A stretch of DNA of 53,599 nucleotides from Caryophanales bacterium UBA3835 (GTDB taxonomy: Bacteria; Bacillota_I; Bacilli_A; RFN20; CAG-826), in the NCBI GenBank assembly GCA_002392945.1, contig DGHZ01000010.1, positions 1 through 53,599 of the forward strand, read 5' to 3'. The first letter of the stretch is position 1. Each line of letters opens with the position of its first letter. Below the pieces are notes generated by a model that saw only the letters and a list, made by a program, of their open reading frames with translations, was not told the origin of the DNA and did no database searches. Made by a program: the position numbers and the translations under genes. This document shows, piece after piece, positions 42,475 through 50,430 of this stretch.

Positions 42475-44073
42475 TTATAATAACGGGGTAATTATTTTTA
42501 TTAATCCACAGAAGGATCTGGAAAATATGCCAAGTTTAAAATCAATTGACACTAAGGCGCTTTGGTTAATCATCTCTTGGAAATCTTTACTAATATCTTT
42601 TATACATGGAGTCTTATATAACAAGGTGCCGCATTCAAAGTGATGAACTAAACTTCTAAAGTCTAAATTAATGGTCCCCACAAACCCTAATTCATCATCC
42701 GCTAAAGCGGTTTTCATATGGTTAAATCCTGGTGTATATGTATAAATATGGACTCCAGCATTTAATAAAACTCTAAAATTCGATTTTGCAACTTTATACA
42801 CTAATTTCTTATCAGGAATTCCTGGAACAATTAAATGAACATCCACTCCACGTAACGCAGCGTTTCTTAATGCATTCATTAATCCAAATGTAGGAATTAA
42901 ATATGGAGTAGAAATAAATACTTTTTTTGCTGCGTAGTTAATAATGTTAATGTAATTTTGTTCTCCAATTAGATGGTCGTTAGTATAAAATCCAGGACCA
43001 TCACCAAACGGCATAACAAAGCCTTTGTCTTCGAATTCAGGATATTCAAAATCTAAATAAGGTGATAAAGGAACTATATCCTTGCTAGCAATACTATAGT
43101 TTTCGATAAATGTGGTAATTAAATCAGAAATAGCAGTTCCTTCAATTTTCACCATTGTATCCTTCCAATGACCAAATCTAGTAATGATATTAGCGTATTC
43201 ATCTGCGAGGTTATTACCACCGGTAAACGCCATTTGATGATCGATAACAACAATCTTACGGTGGTCACGGTTATTATAAACGCCAGATAGAATCGGTCTT
43301 AATGGATGGAATTTATAACATTTAATGCCGTACTTTCTTAATCTTTTTGGAGTGCGATAAGAAATTGTGCCATTACTTCCTAAATCATCATAAACAATTC
43401 TAATATCCACACCTTCTTGAGCTTTTTGAATAAGAATATCTTTCACTTCACTCCAGAGTTTTCCGTCTGTAATAATAAAGAATTCAATAAAAATGAATTT
43501 TTGAGCTTTCTTTAATCCCTCAATCAAGTCAGGGAAGAATTTATCTCCGATCGGATAATAAGTCACTCTATTATTTTTAAACGCACCCACTCTCGCGGTA
43601 TTTAATAAATAGGAAAAAGCGCCTCTAGCTCTACCTAATTCATCTTCAATCTTTGCGAACTCTATTTTGTTTCTTTGATAATACGGCTCTAATTCCTTTA
43701 AGAAACCTTTAATATATTTTGTTTCTTTTCTAGGCAATCCATGGTTTTTAAATATCAAAAAGAAAAACACAGTTACAAACGGAAAAACAAACAAGAACAC
43801 TAACCACGGTATTTTAAATTCTGGATCTTCATATTTATTGATAACTCTAAAAAAGATAATTACAGCAGCGACAAAAGAAATAATTCTAATCGCTGTAAAT
43901 ATCTGGTTAACAATAACTAAGGCTTGTGCATATTTTGGCGACTTCGATATAAGCGAAGAGAAAATATATGTATCAATACCTAGTTCAAAAAAGACGACTA
44001 TTAATATTTCAATTAATAAAAATACAATAGTGAATATAAATCCAGAAGAAAATAAACGTCTTAGTCTTTTCAT
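42475..44073 (-). CDS. cls: Cardiolipin synthase, phospholipase D type
   Basis: 532 residues. It joins two phosphatidylglycerols into cardiolipin. Three hydrophobic segments lie in the first 125 residues. Two HKD motifs follow: HRKIVVIDHQMAFTGGNN (HxKxxxxD) and HMKTALADDELGFVGTINLD. It overlaps the recA stop by 1 nt (TAATG), so it is translated from the recA mRNA, an unusual partner; pgsA, which supplies the substrate pathway, lies two genes upstream. Confidence 0.94.
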   Translation of the reverse strand: MKRLRRLFSSGFIFTIVFLLIEILIVVFFELGIDTYIFSSLISKSPKYAQALVIVNQIFTAIRIISFVAAVIIFFRVINKYEDPEFKIPWLVFLFVFPFVTVFFFLIFKNHGLPRKETKYIKGFLKELEPYYQRNKIEFAKIEDELGRARGAFSYLLNTARVGAFKNNRVTYYPIGDKFFPDLIEGLKKAQKFIFIEFFIITDGKLWSEVKDILIQKAQEGVDIRIVYDDLGSNGTISYRTPKRLRKYGIKCYKFHPLRPILSGVYNNRDHRKIVVIDHQMAFTGGNNLADEYANIITRFGHWKDTMVKIEGTAISDLITTFIENYSIASKDIVPLSPYLDFEYPEFEDKGFVMPFGDGPGFYTNDHLIGEQNYINIINYAAKKVFISTPYLIPTFGLMNALRNAALRGVDVHLIVPGIPDKKLVYKVAKSNFRVLLNAGVHIYTYTPGFNHMKTALADDELGFVGTINLDFRSLVHHFECGTLLYKTPCIKDISKDFQEMINQSALVSIDFKLGIFSRSFCGLIKIITPLL

Positions 44074-45062
44074 TATTTAGCTTCTTTAATCGCTTTTAAT
44101 AATTCCTCTTTAACATCTTCATTACTATGGATGTATTCTTTAGCGGTTTCTCTACCTTGAGCAATCTTGCTACCGTTATATTCAAACCAGGCTCCGCTCT
44201 TTTTAATGATGCCAAGTTCGACAGCACGGTCTAAGATTTCGCTATCCTTAGAAATACCTTTACCATAAACTATATCAATTTCACATTGTCTAAATGGTGG
44301 CGCAACTTTATTTTTAACCACTTTAATACGACAAGTATTTCCAGTAACATCACTACCGGTTTTAATAGCCTCAGTTCTTCTAATATCTAATCTAATAGAA
44401 GCATAGAATTTTAATGCTCTTCCTCCGGAAGTAGTTTCAGGATTACCGTACATCACACCAACTTTTTCTCTTAATTGGTTAATAAAGATAATAGTACAGT
44501 TATTCTTGTTTAAAGTACCAGCAAGTTTACGCATCGCTTTAGACATAAGTCTAGCTTGCATGCCAACAGAGTTATCACCCATTTCTCCATCAAGTTCAGC
44601 TTGTGGAACTAAAGCAGCAACACTATCGACGATTAATAAATCAATAGCGCCACTACTAGCAAGCATCTCTGCAATTTCAAGAGCCTGCTCACCACTATCA
44701 GGTTGCGATAAGATTAACTCGTCAACATTAACACCTAAGTTTTTAGAATATTCAGGGTCAATAGCATGCTCAGCATCAATAAAGGCAGCTCTACCACCTT
44801 GTTTTTGACATTCTGCAATTGCATGTAAGGCAAGAGTGGTTTTACCACTACTTTCAGGACCATATATCTCAATAATCCTTCCTTTTGGATATCCACCAAC
44901 TCCAAGAGCCTCATCTAAAAGTAATGATCCACTCGGAATGACGGAAACCTCAACACTTGGCCTATCGCCGAGTTTCATAACGGCGCCTTTACCAAATTGC
45001 TTTTGAATTTGTTTTAGAACTTCATCGAGTTCTTTTTCATTTAGTTTGTTTTCTTTGTCCAT
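44073..45062 (-). CDS. recA: RecA recombinase
   Basis: 329 residues, on the short side but with all core motifs: Walker A GPESSGKTTLALHA, the MAW region, DSVAALVPQAELDG with Walker B before it, loop L1/L2 and the signature region ALKFYASIRLDIRR. It drives homologous recombination and repair. GAGGAG lies 10 nt before the ATG. The upstream block (45073-45120) matches that of the 125-aa gene at 728. No LexA-type CGAAC operator is visible. Followed by cls with 1-nt overlap. Confidence 0.98.
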   Translation of the reverse strand: MDKENKLNEKELDEVLKQIQKQFGKGAVMKLGDRPSVEVSVIPSGSLLLDEALGVGGYPKGRIIEIYGPESSGKTTLALHAIAECQKQGGRAAFIDAEHAIDPEYSKNLGVNVDELILSQPDSGEQALEIAEMLASSGAIDLLIVDSVAALVPQAELDGEMGDNSVGMQARLMSKAMRKLAGTLNKNNCTIIFINQLREKVGVMYGNPETTSGGRALKFYASIRLDIRRTEAIKTGSDVTGNTCRIKVVKNKVAPPFRQCEIDIVYGKGISKDSEILDRAVELGIIKKSGAWFEYNGSKIAQGRETAKEYIHSNEDVKEELLKAIKEAK

Positions 45063-45072
45063 TTATTATGGC

Positions 45073-45120
45073 CTCCTCACTATATACAGAGTGGATTTTT
45101 TTCAAAAATTGTGAAAAAAA
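45073..45120 (-). promoter_or_regulatory. Bipartite promoter-like element before recA
   Basis: Minus strand TTTTTTTCACAA, 18 nt, TCTGTATATAGTGAGGAG. Both blocks and the gap length are identical to 1111-1158; the 18 intervening bases differ. Confidence 0.65.
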
Positions 45121-45121
45121 A

Positions 45122-45592
45122 TTAATTATTTTCTAAAATTAATGTCTCCAAAAGCTCAAAAGCAATATTAATTGCTTTATTTTGAATTTCTTCTCTAGAA
45201 CCTTCTAAGGTATATGAATGCACTTGAGCGGTATCTAAAAAGGCAATTCCAATATGAACTTCGCCTACTGGCTTACCTTCCATTGCAGTTGGTCCAGCAT
45301 TGCCAGTAAAAGAAACACAGTAATCAACGTTTAATAATTTCTTGCCGTTACTAGCCATTTGGGCCGCTACTTCTTTAGAAACAACGCCAAATTCATCAAT
45401 ATCTTTATATGATATTCCTAAAAGTCTATTTTTCTCTTCAGTAGCGTAAGTTACCAAAGCCCCTTTGAAAAAATGGGACGCACCACTAATAGAGGTAATC
45501 TCTTTTGCAAATAAACCACCAGTAAAAGATTCAACAGATCCTAATGTTCGACCTTTTTCTCTAAATAACTTATTAATACCGAGACTATCCAT
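45122..45592 (-). CDS. cinA: CinA C-terminal domain protein (nicotinamide-nucleotide amidase type)
   Basis: 156 residues, only the amidase (PncC-like) domain; the N-terminal CinA domain of about 250 residues found in Bacillus is absent. ESFTGGLFAKEITSISGAS and KGALVTYATEEKNRLLG begin the domain, and VSFTGNAGPTAMEGKPVGEVHIG is the catalytic-site region. It deamidates NMN in pyridine recycling in known members. It lies between pgsA (2 nt upstream) and recA, the conserved Firmicute order. Confidence 0.9.
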   Translation of the reverse strand: MDSLGINKLFREKGRTLGSVESFTGGLFAKEITSISGASHFFKGALVTYATEEKNRLLGISYKDIDEFGVVSKEVAAQMASNGKKLLNVDYCVSFTGNAGPTAMEGKPVGEVHIGIAFLDTAQVHSYTLEGSREEIQNKAINIAFELLETLILENN

Positions 45593-45594
45593 GA

Positions 45595-46236
45595 TTATTT
45601 ACTTTCAATAAACGCTTTACGATTTTGCCAAACATAGATGACACCGCTTAATAAAGAAACAAGTGTAGCGGCATATACTAAAAAAGCAGTTACAGTTAAA
45701 TAAGGATTTGTATTATTTGAGTACATATAATGGAATGGGAAATCGTTTAATAATACCGCACCAATCGCTACCATTTGTAGGACAGTTTTTAGCTTGCCAA
45801 AAATATTAGCAGCGATAACCACTCCTTTTTGAGCGGCAATAAATCTTAAGGCATCAACAACTATATCTCTAGCCACCATAATAATAACGCACCAAACAGG
45901 AATAAAAGCGGTTTGTTCTATAGCGTAAGGAGCAATAAGGTGATAGGCACACAAGAAGATTAACATTGAGTTAACCAAGAGCTTATCTGCAACAGGATCT
46001 AAGAATTTTCCTAGGTCAGTCACTTGGTTATTTTTTCTTGCAAGTTTGCCATCAAGATGATCGGTATAACTAGCTATCACGAAAAATACAAAAACAATTA
46101 AAAAGATTAAGTTTATACGGGAATTTCCGAGTTTTGGTGTTGTTAAATCAGGAATAAGTGATAGCACAAATAAAGTAACAATCAGAAGAATAGTTGCAAT
46201 AATTCTTGAGAAGGTGATTTTTGTTGGAAGATTCAT
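45595..46236 (-). CDS. pgsA: CDP-diacylglycerol-glycerol-3-phosphate 3-phosphatidyltransferase
   Basis: 214 residues with several membrane helices. The CDP-alcohol phosphotransferase motif DHLDGKLARKNNQVTDLGKFLDPVADKLL is complete, with all its Asp residues, here seen around residues 61-89. It makes phosphatidylglycerol phosphate. An upstream extension to 46281 would run into rnpB; AAGGAG before ATG 46236 decides the start. It begins only about 27 nt after the RNase P RNA, with no terminator between. Confidence 0.94.
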   Translation of the reverse strand: MNLPTKITFSRIIATILLIVTLFVLSLIPDLTTPKLGNSRINLIFLIVFVFFVIASYTDHLDGKLARKNNQVTDLGKFLDPVADKLLVNSMLIFLCAYHLIAPYAIEQTAFIPVWCVIIMVARDIVVDALRFIAAQKGVVIAANIFGKLKTVLQMVAIGAVLLNDFPFHYMYSNNTNPYLTVTAFLVYAATLVSLLSGVIYVWQNRKAFIESK

Positions 46237-46262
46237 AATCTCTCTCCTTTTTAATAGTGAGT

Positions 46263-46603
46263 CTTCGACCCTATAAGCCATGTTTTGTCTAGGATGATAA
46301 TTTATCTAAGAATAATCTTACTTGAATCGATTCGTTTCTCTATCAAGTCTCCCCTACCAAATTTGGGTTTCTCGCTTAAGGGGTTTGCCGCGTTCCACCT
46401 TATTCTTTCAAATAAGCTCCGTCACTGTGGCACTTTCAGGAATTTTACCATGGGTTGCCCTTTAGGTTAATTTCCGCCGTCATGTACTCCTACATGCCTA
46501 ACGTTATTTTTTCCGTTAGCGTAATCACTACAACCATCACAGATTGTGCGAGCATGGACTTTCCTCTAACTAACTAGTAGTCAGCAATCATCTAGGCCGA
46601 AGG
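46263..46603 (-). ncRNA. rnpB: RNase P RNA
   Basis: About 341 nt. The conserved 5' core GAGGAAAGTCCATGCTCGCA and 3' core ACAAAACATGGCTTATAG are both present, and the P1 helix CTTCGGCC/GGTCGAAG closes the ends. It removes 5' leaders from pre-tRNAs. It starts 4 nt after the gpsB stop, the Bacillus arrangement. A TAAAAT -10-like box (46609-46614) overlaps that stop. Confidence 0.96.
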
Positions 46604-46606
46604 TTT

Positions 46607-46963
46607 TTATTTTAGTTCATCGGGAATAGAACCGATATGGTCTTTAATATATAGCTCCAACTTCCCGATACGATGGAGCAATTCATAATTATCGATATGA
46701 ACAGCCTTATCTTTTGGAAGATATTTGGTTTTATCTTTCTGCTTGGCTAATTCTTCACTTAATCTAGCATTTTCTTTTTTTAGTTCGCTAAGTTCATTAA
46801 GTATAGCTTTAATATCAACCGATGAAGAAGCCTCTACTTTTCTATAATCTTCAATAATTTCATCTAGAACTGCGTCAACTTCATCAGGATCATATCCGCG
46901 TTCCGCAGATTTAAATTTCTTATTAAGAAGGGAATGAGAAGAAAAAGTTAGGTCTTTGTTCAT
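46607..46963 (-). CDS. gpsB: Cell division protein GpsB
   Basis: 118 residues. The DivIVA-like N-terminal domain (1-70: LLNKKFKSAERGYDPDEVDA, LDEIIEDYRKVE) leads to a coiled coil (ELSELKKENARLSEELAK) and a C-terminal helix (DNYELLHRIGKLELYIKDH). GpsB coordinates peptidoglycan synthases in growth and division, which argues that the cell keeps a wall. Adjacent to rnpB. GATAAT lies 10 nt before the ATG with no Shine-Dalgarno. Confidence 0.93.
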   Translation of the reverse strand: MNKDLTFSSHSLLNKKFKSAERGYDPDEVDAVLDEIIEDYRKVEASSSVDIKAILNELSELKKENARLSEELAKQKDKTKYLPKDKAVHIDNYELLHRIGKLELYIKDHIGSIPDELK

Positions 46964-47055
46964 ATACTCTACTATTATCTCTTATATCTAGACATTTTTC
47001 TATGAAAAATTTATAAATATAATCATTTTTTGAGTCAACTTGATTTTCCTTTTTC

Positions 47056-47084
47056 TTGAAAAGAACATTTTCTATCGTTAATAT
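47056..47084 (+). promoter_or_regulatory. Promoter of the exonuclease-recU operon (leaderless)
   Basis: TTGAAA (47056-47061), 17 nt, TAATAT (47079-47084), then 8 nt to the ATG at 47093 and no Shine-Dalgarno: the cleanest leaderless case in the window. Confidence 0.8.
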
Positions 47085-47092
47085 AGAAAACG

Positions 47093-47818
47093 ATGAAAAA
47101 AATTAATCGCATTTTAAAAGGAAGAAAATATATTTGTTTCTTAGATTTCGAAGGAACACAGTTTTCTCATGAAATGATTGCCTATGGAGCCTATTTCACA
47201 TATTTAAATAAAGAAGGCCAAATTGTTAAGGCTAAAAACCCAATAAGAAATTATGTGAAGAGTAAAAACTCTATTGGCAGATTCGTTAAAGAATTAACAG
47301 GAATCACTGAAAAAGATTTAGAAACATATGGAGTTCCATTTTCAAAAGCAATTCATGAAATTAAAAAGTATTGTGGGTTGGCGTTTAAAAAAACTGTTTT
47401 TGTCACCTTTGGTAACCACGATATGCGTATATTAAATCAATCATGTTCCTATAATTTAGACGCTCCAAAAGAATTATGTGACATCATCAAAAAGAACTAT
47501 TTTGATTTTCAATCAGTGATTTCTGAATTTGTTAAAGATGATAATGGTAATCCATTATCTTTATCACATTATTTAGAAGTCTTTGGAGTTGAGTTTGATG
47601 GCACGGCTCATGATCCAATGTATGACGCTGTTAATTTAGCTAGACTCTATAGTGTTTTCCTTAAGGAAAAAAATATCGTATTAGAGCAGTACTATAAAGT
47701 TTTAAATAGAAGCAATATTGGCCCAGAACCAGTTAATAAAGCAATCAAAAAATTATTAAATGGCGAAGGCGTAACTCCAGAAGAATTTAAAGAATTCGTT
47801 AAAGAATATATCGACTAA
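47093..47818 (+). CDS. DEDDh 3'-5' exonuclease (DnaQ/KapD-like)
   Basis: 241 residues. Exo I is FLDFEGTQFSHEMIAYGAY (Asp and Glu), Exo II lies in TFGNHDMRIL, and Exo III is HDPMYDAVNLARLY with the catalytic His and Asp. This spacing matches KapD-like exonucleases, which act on RNA or single-stranded DNA. The C-terminal 50 residues are a helical extension. The stop overlaps the recU start (TAATG), tying it to recombination or repair. Substrate not determined. Confidence 0.88.
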   Translation: MKKINRILKGRKYICFLDFEGTQFSHEMIAYGAYFTYLNKEGQIVKAKNPIRNYVKSKNSIGRFVKELTGITEKDLETYGVPFSKAIHEIKKYCGLAFKKTVFVTFGNHDMRILNQSCSYNLDAPKELCDIIKKNYFDFQSVISEFVKDDNGNPLSLSHYLEVFGVEFDGTAHDPMYDAVNLARLYSVFLKEKNIVLEQYYKVLNRSNIGPEPVNKAIKKLLNGEGVTPEEFKEFVKEYID

Positions 47819-48408
47819 TGATTAGATACCCTAATGGTCAAATATATAAAAAAGAGGAGCCTAAAAAAATAAAAAAATCCTCAACTGAATTATCCATTTC
47901 TAGCGCTAACCGCGGAATGAATTTTGAAAGTGACATTAATATTTCTAATGAATATTATAGGGATAAAAATATTTGCCTAATTACTAAAAGACCAACGCCA
48001 ATTAATGTTGTAAAAGTTGATTACACAAAAGGTGCAAAAATCACTCATGCATATTTTGAAGAGCAATCCACTACTGACTATAACGGAGTGTATAAAGGCC
48101 GCTATATAGATTTTGAAGCTAAAAACACAAAGAACAAAACTTCTTTTCCATTAAACAACATTACTAAACATCAGATAGAACATTTAAAAAGAGTCATCCT
48201 TCATGGAGGAATTGCTTTCTTTATTATTCAATTCGAATTATTAGATAAAGTATTTATTTTAGACGCAAGTTTTGTTATCCATTTTTATGAAAATGGAGAA
48301 AGAAAATCAATCCCATATTCATGCTTTTTAGAATCTGGGGTTGAAGTAGAAAGAAGCTATAATCCACGTCTAAAATATATAGACGCTATCGATAAATTAT
48401 ATTTTTAG
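47818..48408 (+). CDS. recU: Holliday junction resolvase RecU
   Basis: 196 residues, full length. RYPNGQIY opens the protein and ANRGMNFESDIN the fold. The nuclease core is RYIDFEAKNTKNKTSFPLNN with Asp, Glu and Lys, and HQIEHLKRVILHGGIAFFII follows. It resolves recombination intermediates. In B. subtilis recU is paired with the penicillin-binding gene ponA; here ponA is absent and an exonuclease gene precedes it. Its end overlaps the convergent nth by 4 nt. Confidence 0.95.
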   Translation: MIRYPNGQIYKKEEPKKIKKSSTELSISSANRGMNFESDINISNEYYRDKNICLITKRPTPINVVKVDYTKGAKITHAYFEEQSTTDYNGVYKGRYIDFEAKNTKNKTSFPLNNITKHQIEHLKRVILHGGIAFFIIQFELLDKVFILDASFVIHFYENGERKSIPYSCFLESGVEVERSYNPRLKYIDAIDKLYF

Positions 48409-49028
48409 TTCTTACAAAACTTTTTGATTTTACACTCACTACATTTTGGATTTCTAGCGGTACAAAAATATCGACCAAAATGAATGAGCTGGTGATGAGA
48501 TTTAATCCAAGATTCTTCTGGGATTATTTTTTTAAGCTTTCTTTCTATATCGATTGGCTCATCCCCACTTTTAGCTATACCTAAACGATTTGATATACGA
48601 ATAATGTGAGTGTCTACTGGTAAATCAGGGATTTTAAAAACTTCACATCGAATAACACCAGCAGACTTATTTCCAATACCTGGTAATTTTTGAAGTTCAT
48701 TTTTATCACTTGGAAGAATAGAGTGAAAGTTATGATATAAAACTTCTGCAATACCTTTTATATTTCTGGCTTTATTTTTATATAAGCCAAGAGATTGAAT
48801 CTCTTTTTCGATATCTTTGATATCGGCATCCACAAAAGATTTGATTGTTGGATATTTTTTAAATAAGTGAGTTGTGACAGCATTGACTGATTTATCAGTG
48901 GTTTGAGCGGATAACATCACTGCGATCACAAGTTCATAATCTTTGGAATAAAAAAGCTCACATTTTGCATTTGGAAAAAGTGAGTCTAAATAGTTTGATA
49001 CTTCTTTAAATTGTTCTTTAGTTAACAT
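48405..49028 (-). CDS. nth: Endonuclease III
   Basis: 207 residues. The helix-hairpin-helix is LQKLPGIGNKSAGVI with the catalytic Lys, VDTHIIRISNRLG carries the catalytic Asp, and the C-terminal CTARNPKCSECKIKKFC (C-X6-C-X2-C-X5-C) binds a 4Fe-4S cluster. It excises oxidised pyrimidines. It overlaps the dnaD stop by 1 nt, the same dnaD-nth order as Bacillus. Confidence 0.97.
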   Translation of the reverse strand: MLTKEQFKEVSNYLDSLFPNAKCELFYSKDYELVIAVMLSAQTTDKSVNAVTTHLFKKYPTIKSFVDADIKDIEKEIQSLGLYKNKARNIKGIAEVLYHNFHSILPSDKNELQKLPGIGNKSAGVIRCEVFKIPDLPVDTHIIRISNRLGIAKSGDEPIDIERKLKKIIPEESWIKSHHQLIHFGRYFCTARNPKCSECKIKKFCKN

Positions 49029-49672
49029 TAATCTTTGTTAATCCACGGTATCTTAGCGATACGAATTGTTTCTTCTAAATTCTTGTCCCATTCTTCGCTA
49101 AGTGGGGTGTGTCCTTCAGCTTGTAAGTCATCTCTTTGAGACCAACTGAGAAGAATCTTATCAACACTACGCAAAGTTTTCTTACCTTTTGAAAGCGCTT
49201 CTTTAAGCGCATCGATAATTGTCTTATCGCTATAACCGAAGGAAATCCACTCATGGATTTTAGCAACTTCCACAGGAGACAAAGAACGTCCTAAAAGTTT
49301 TTCAAAATTAGTGTAAACATTTTCTAATTCTTCTTTAATACGAGTAGAGCTCTTTTCCTCTTCTTCTTTAGATAAGAATAATTGGAACTCTCTATATAGT
49401 TTTTGTTTTAATGGTTCTAAAGTAGCAACAGTGTTTTTACCAACTGTTTTATATTCAAACATGCCTTTAGTAATGAGTTTAGCTAAAATCTTATCGATTT
49501 CTTTTAAATCTAAAGTCATTTTTAAAGATAATAAATCCGCGGTCACAAAAGGGTTACCTTGGCTAATTAGATGATCAATAACAAAAATAGTCGCTAACTC
49601 ATTTTCGTTGAGTTTGAGTTTACGATAATTCTCTATTAATAAGTATCTAAAATCTATAGCTTCAGTAATCAT
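49028..49672 (-). CDS. dnaD: DnaD-like primosome protein
   Basis: 214 residues. A winged-helix N-terminal domain (about 1-95) precedes the DnaB_2/DDBH2 domain with the signature EWISFGYSDKTIIDALKEAL near 150-170. In Bacillus, DnaD acts with DnaB and DnaI to load the replicative helicase. The frame extends to 49690, but TATATT at 49681-49686 lies within that extension, so the ATG at 49672, 8 nt downstream, is the likely leaderless start. Operon dnaD-nth. Confidence 0.9.
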   Translation of the reverse strand: MITEAIDFRYLLIENYRKLKLNENELATIFVIDHLISQGNPFVTADLLSLKMTLDLKEIDKILAKLITKGMFEYKTVGKNTVATLEPLKQKLYREFQLFLSKEEEEKSSTRIKEELENVYTNFEKLLGRSLSPVEVAKIHEWISFGYSDKTIIDALKEALSKGKKTLRSVDKILLSWSQRDDLQAEGHTPLSEEWDKNLEETIRIAKIPWINKD

Positions 49673-49680
49673 GTATATGT

Positions 49681-49686
49681 AATATA
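49681..49686 (-). promoter_or_regulatory. -10 box of dnaD-nth (leaderless)
   Basis: Minus-strand TATATT, 8 nt before ATG 49672. A TTATAA at 49704-49709 is a possible -35 at 17 nt. Confidence 0.5.
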
Positions 49687-49703
49687 GCACAATTCGATAA
49701 TAA

Positions 49704-50366
49704 TTATAAATTATTTATACCGAATTTTTCTAAGATGCTCTTTAGCTCATTTTGATGATGGCATTTACGGATTTCTTCTAATATCTTTTCTTTACGTAGC
49801 TCAAGAAGTAATTCCTTGTTTTTGTTTATCTCTATTTCTAATTCTTTTTCAATAGAAAAACCTAAATCTAATTTAAAGCGATATATTCGAACAATCCTAA
49901 GTGGATCTTCTTTTATTCTGATTTTAGCTTCTCCTATCATCCTGATAATTTTATTTTTTAAATCCTTTTGTCCATTAACAAAATCAATTACATGTAAATC
50001 TTTATCTAAATATAAAGCATTAATAGTGATATCTCTACGAGGATAATCTTCTTTAATATCTTTAGTAAACTCAACAAGATTAGGATGTCTAGAATCTAAA
50101 TATCCACTTTCTTTTCTAAATGTAGTAAGGTCAAACTTAACATCTTTATAAATAAACTTCACACTTCCATATTTAGCAAAAGTATAATCAGCGTTTTCTA
50201 AAAACGATTTCACTTCTATTGGAGTGGCATCAGTTACTAAATCCATATCTACTAAAGGAATACTTAACAAATAATCTCTAGTAGAACCCCCCACTAAATA
50301 AAGCTGATAACCATGTTTATTAAATAAGTTAACTAACTCAACAAATAAACTAATCTTATTATCCAT
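49704..50366 (-). CDS. cca: Short CCA-adding enzyme / poly(A) polymerase family nucleotidyltransferase
   Basis: 220 residues against roughly 400 for normal class II enzymes. Head and neck are intact: GGSTRD (26-31), catalytic DMD (Asp40, Asp42), RRDITINA (110-117), EDPLRIVRIYRF (153-164) and a motif E-like RKEKILEEI (191-199). Most of the body and all of the tail, which grip the tRNA, are missing, and no remnant follows the stop. All seven tRNA genes here already encode CCA, so the enzyme would mainly repair ends. TATAAT is 8 nt before the ATG. Confidence 0.9.
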   Translation of the reverse strand: MDNKISLFVELVNLFNKHGYQLYLVGGSTRDYLLSIPLVDMDLVTDATPIEVKSFLENADYTFAKYGSVKFIYKDVKFDLTTFRKESGYLDSRHPNLVEFTKDIKEDYPRRDITINALYLDKDLHVIDFVNGQKDLKNKIIRMIGEAKIRIKEDPLRIVRIYRFKLDLGFSIEKELEIEINKNKELLLELRKEKILEEIRKCHHQNELKSILEKFGINNL

Positions 50367-50374
50367 ATATAAAT

Positions 50375-50380
50375 ATTATA
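50375..50380 (-). promoter_or_regulatory. -10 box of cca (leaderless)
   Basis: Minus-strand TATAAT, 8 nt before ATG 50366; no Shine-Dalgarno. Confidence 0.55.
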
Positions 50381-50393
50381 TTTATTTAGTGTT

Positions 50394-50413
50394 AAAAAAA
50401 AGACCCGAAGGTC
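50394..50413 (-). terminator. Terminator of hup
   Basis: Minus-strand GACC-TTCG-GGTC tetraloop stem (50402-50413) followed by a run of T's. Confidence 0.7.
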
Positions 50414-50430
50414 AATTTTTTATATGATGA

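Noticed and set aside
46285..46470. Plus-strand open frame of 61 codons
   Set aside because: It lies wholly inside the RNase P RNA on the opposite strand and has no ribosome site.
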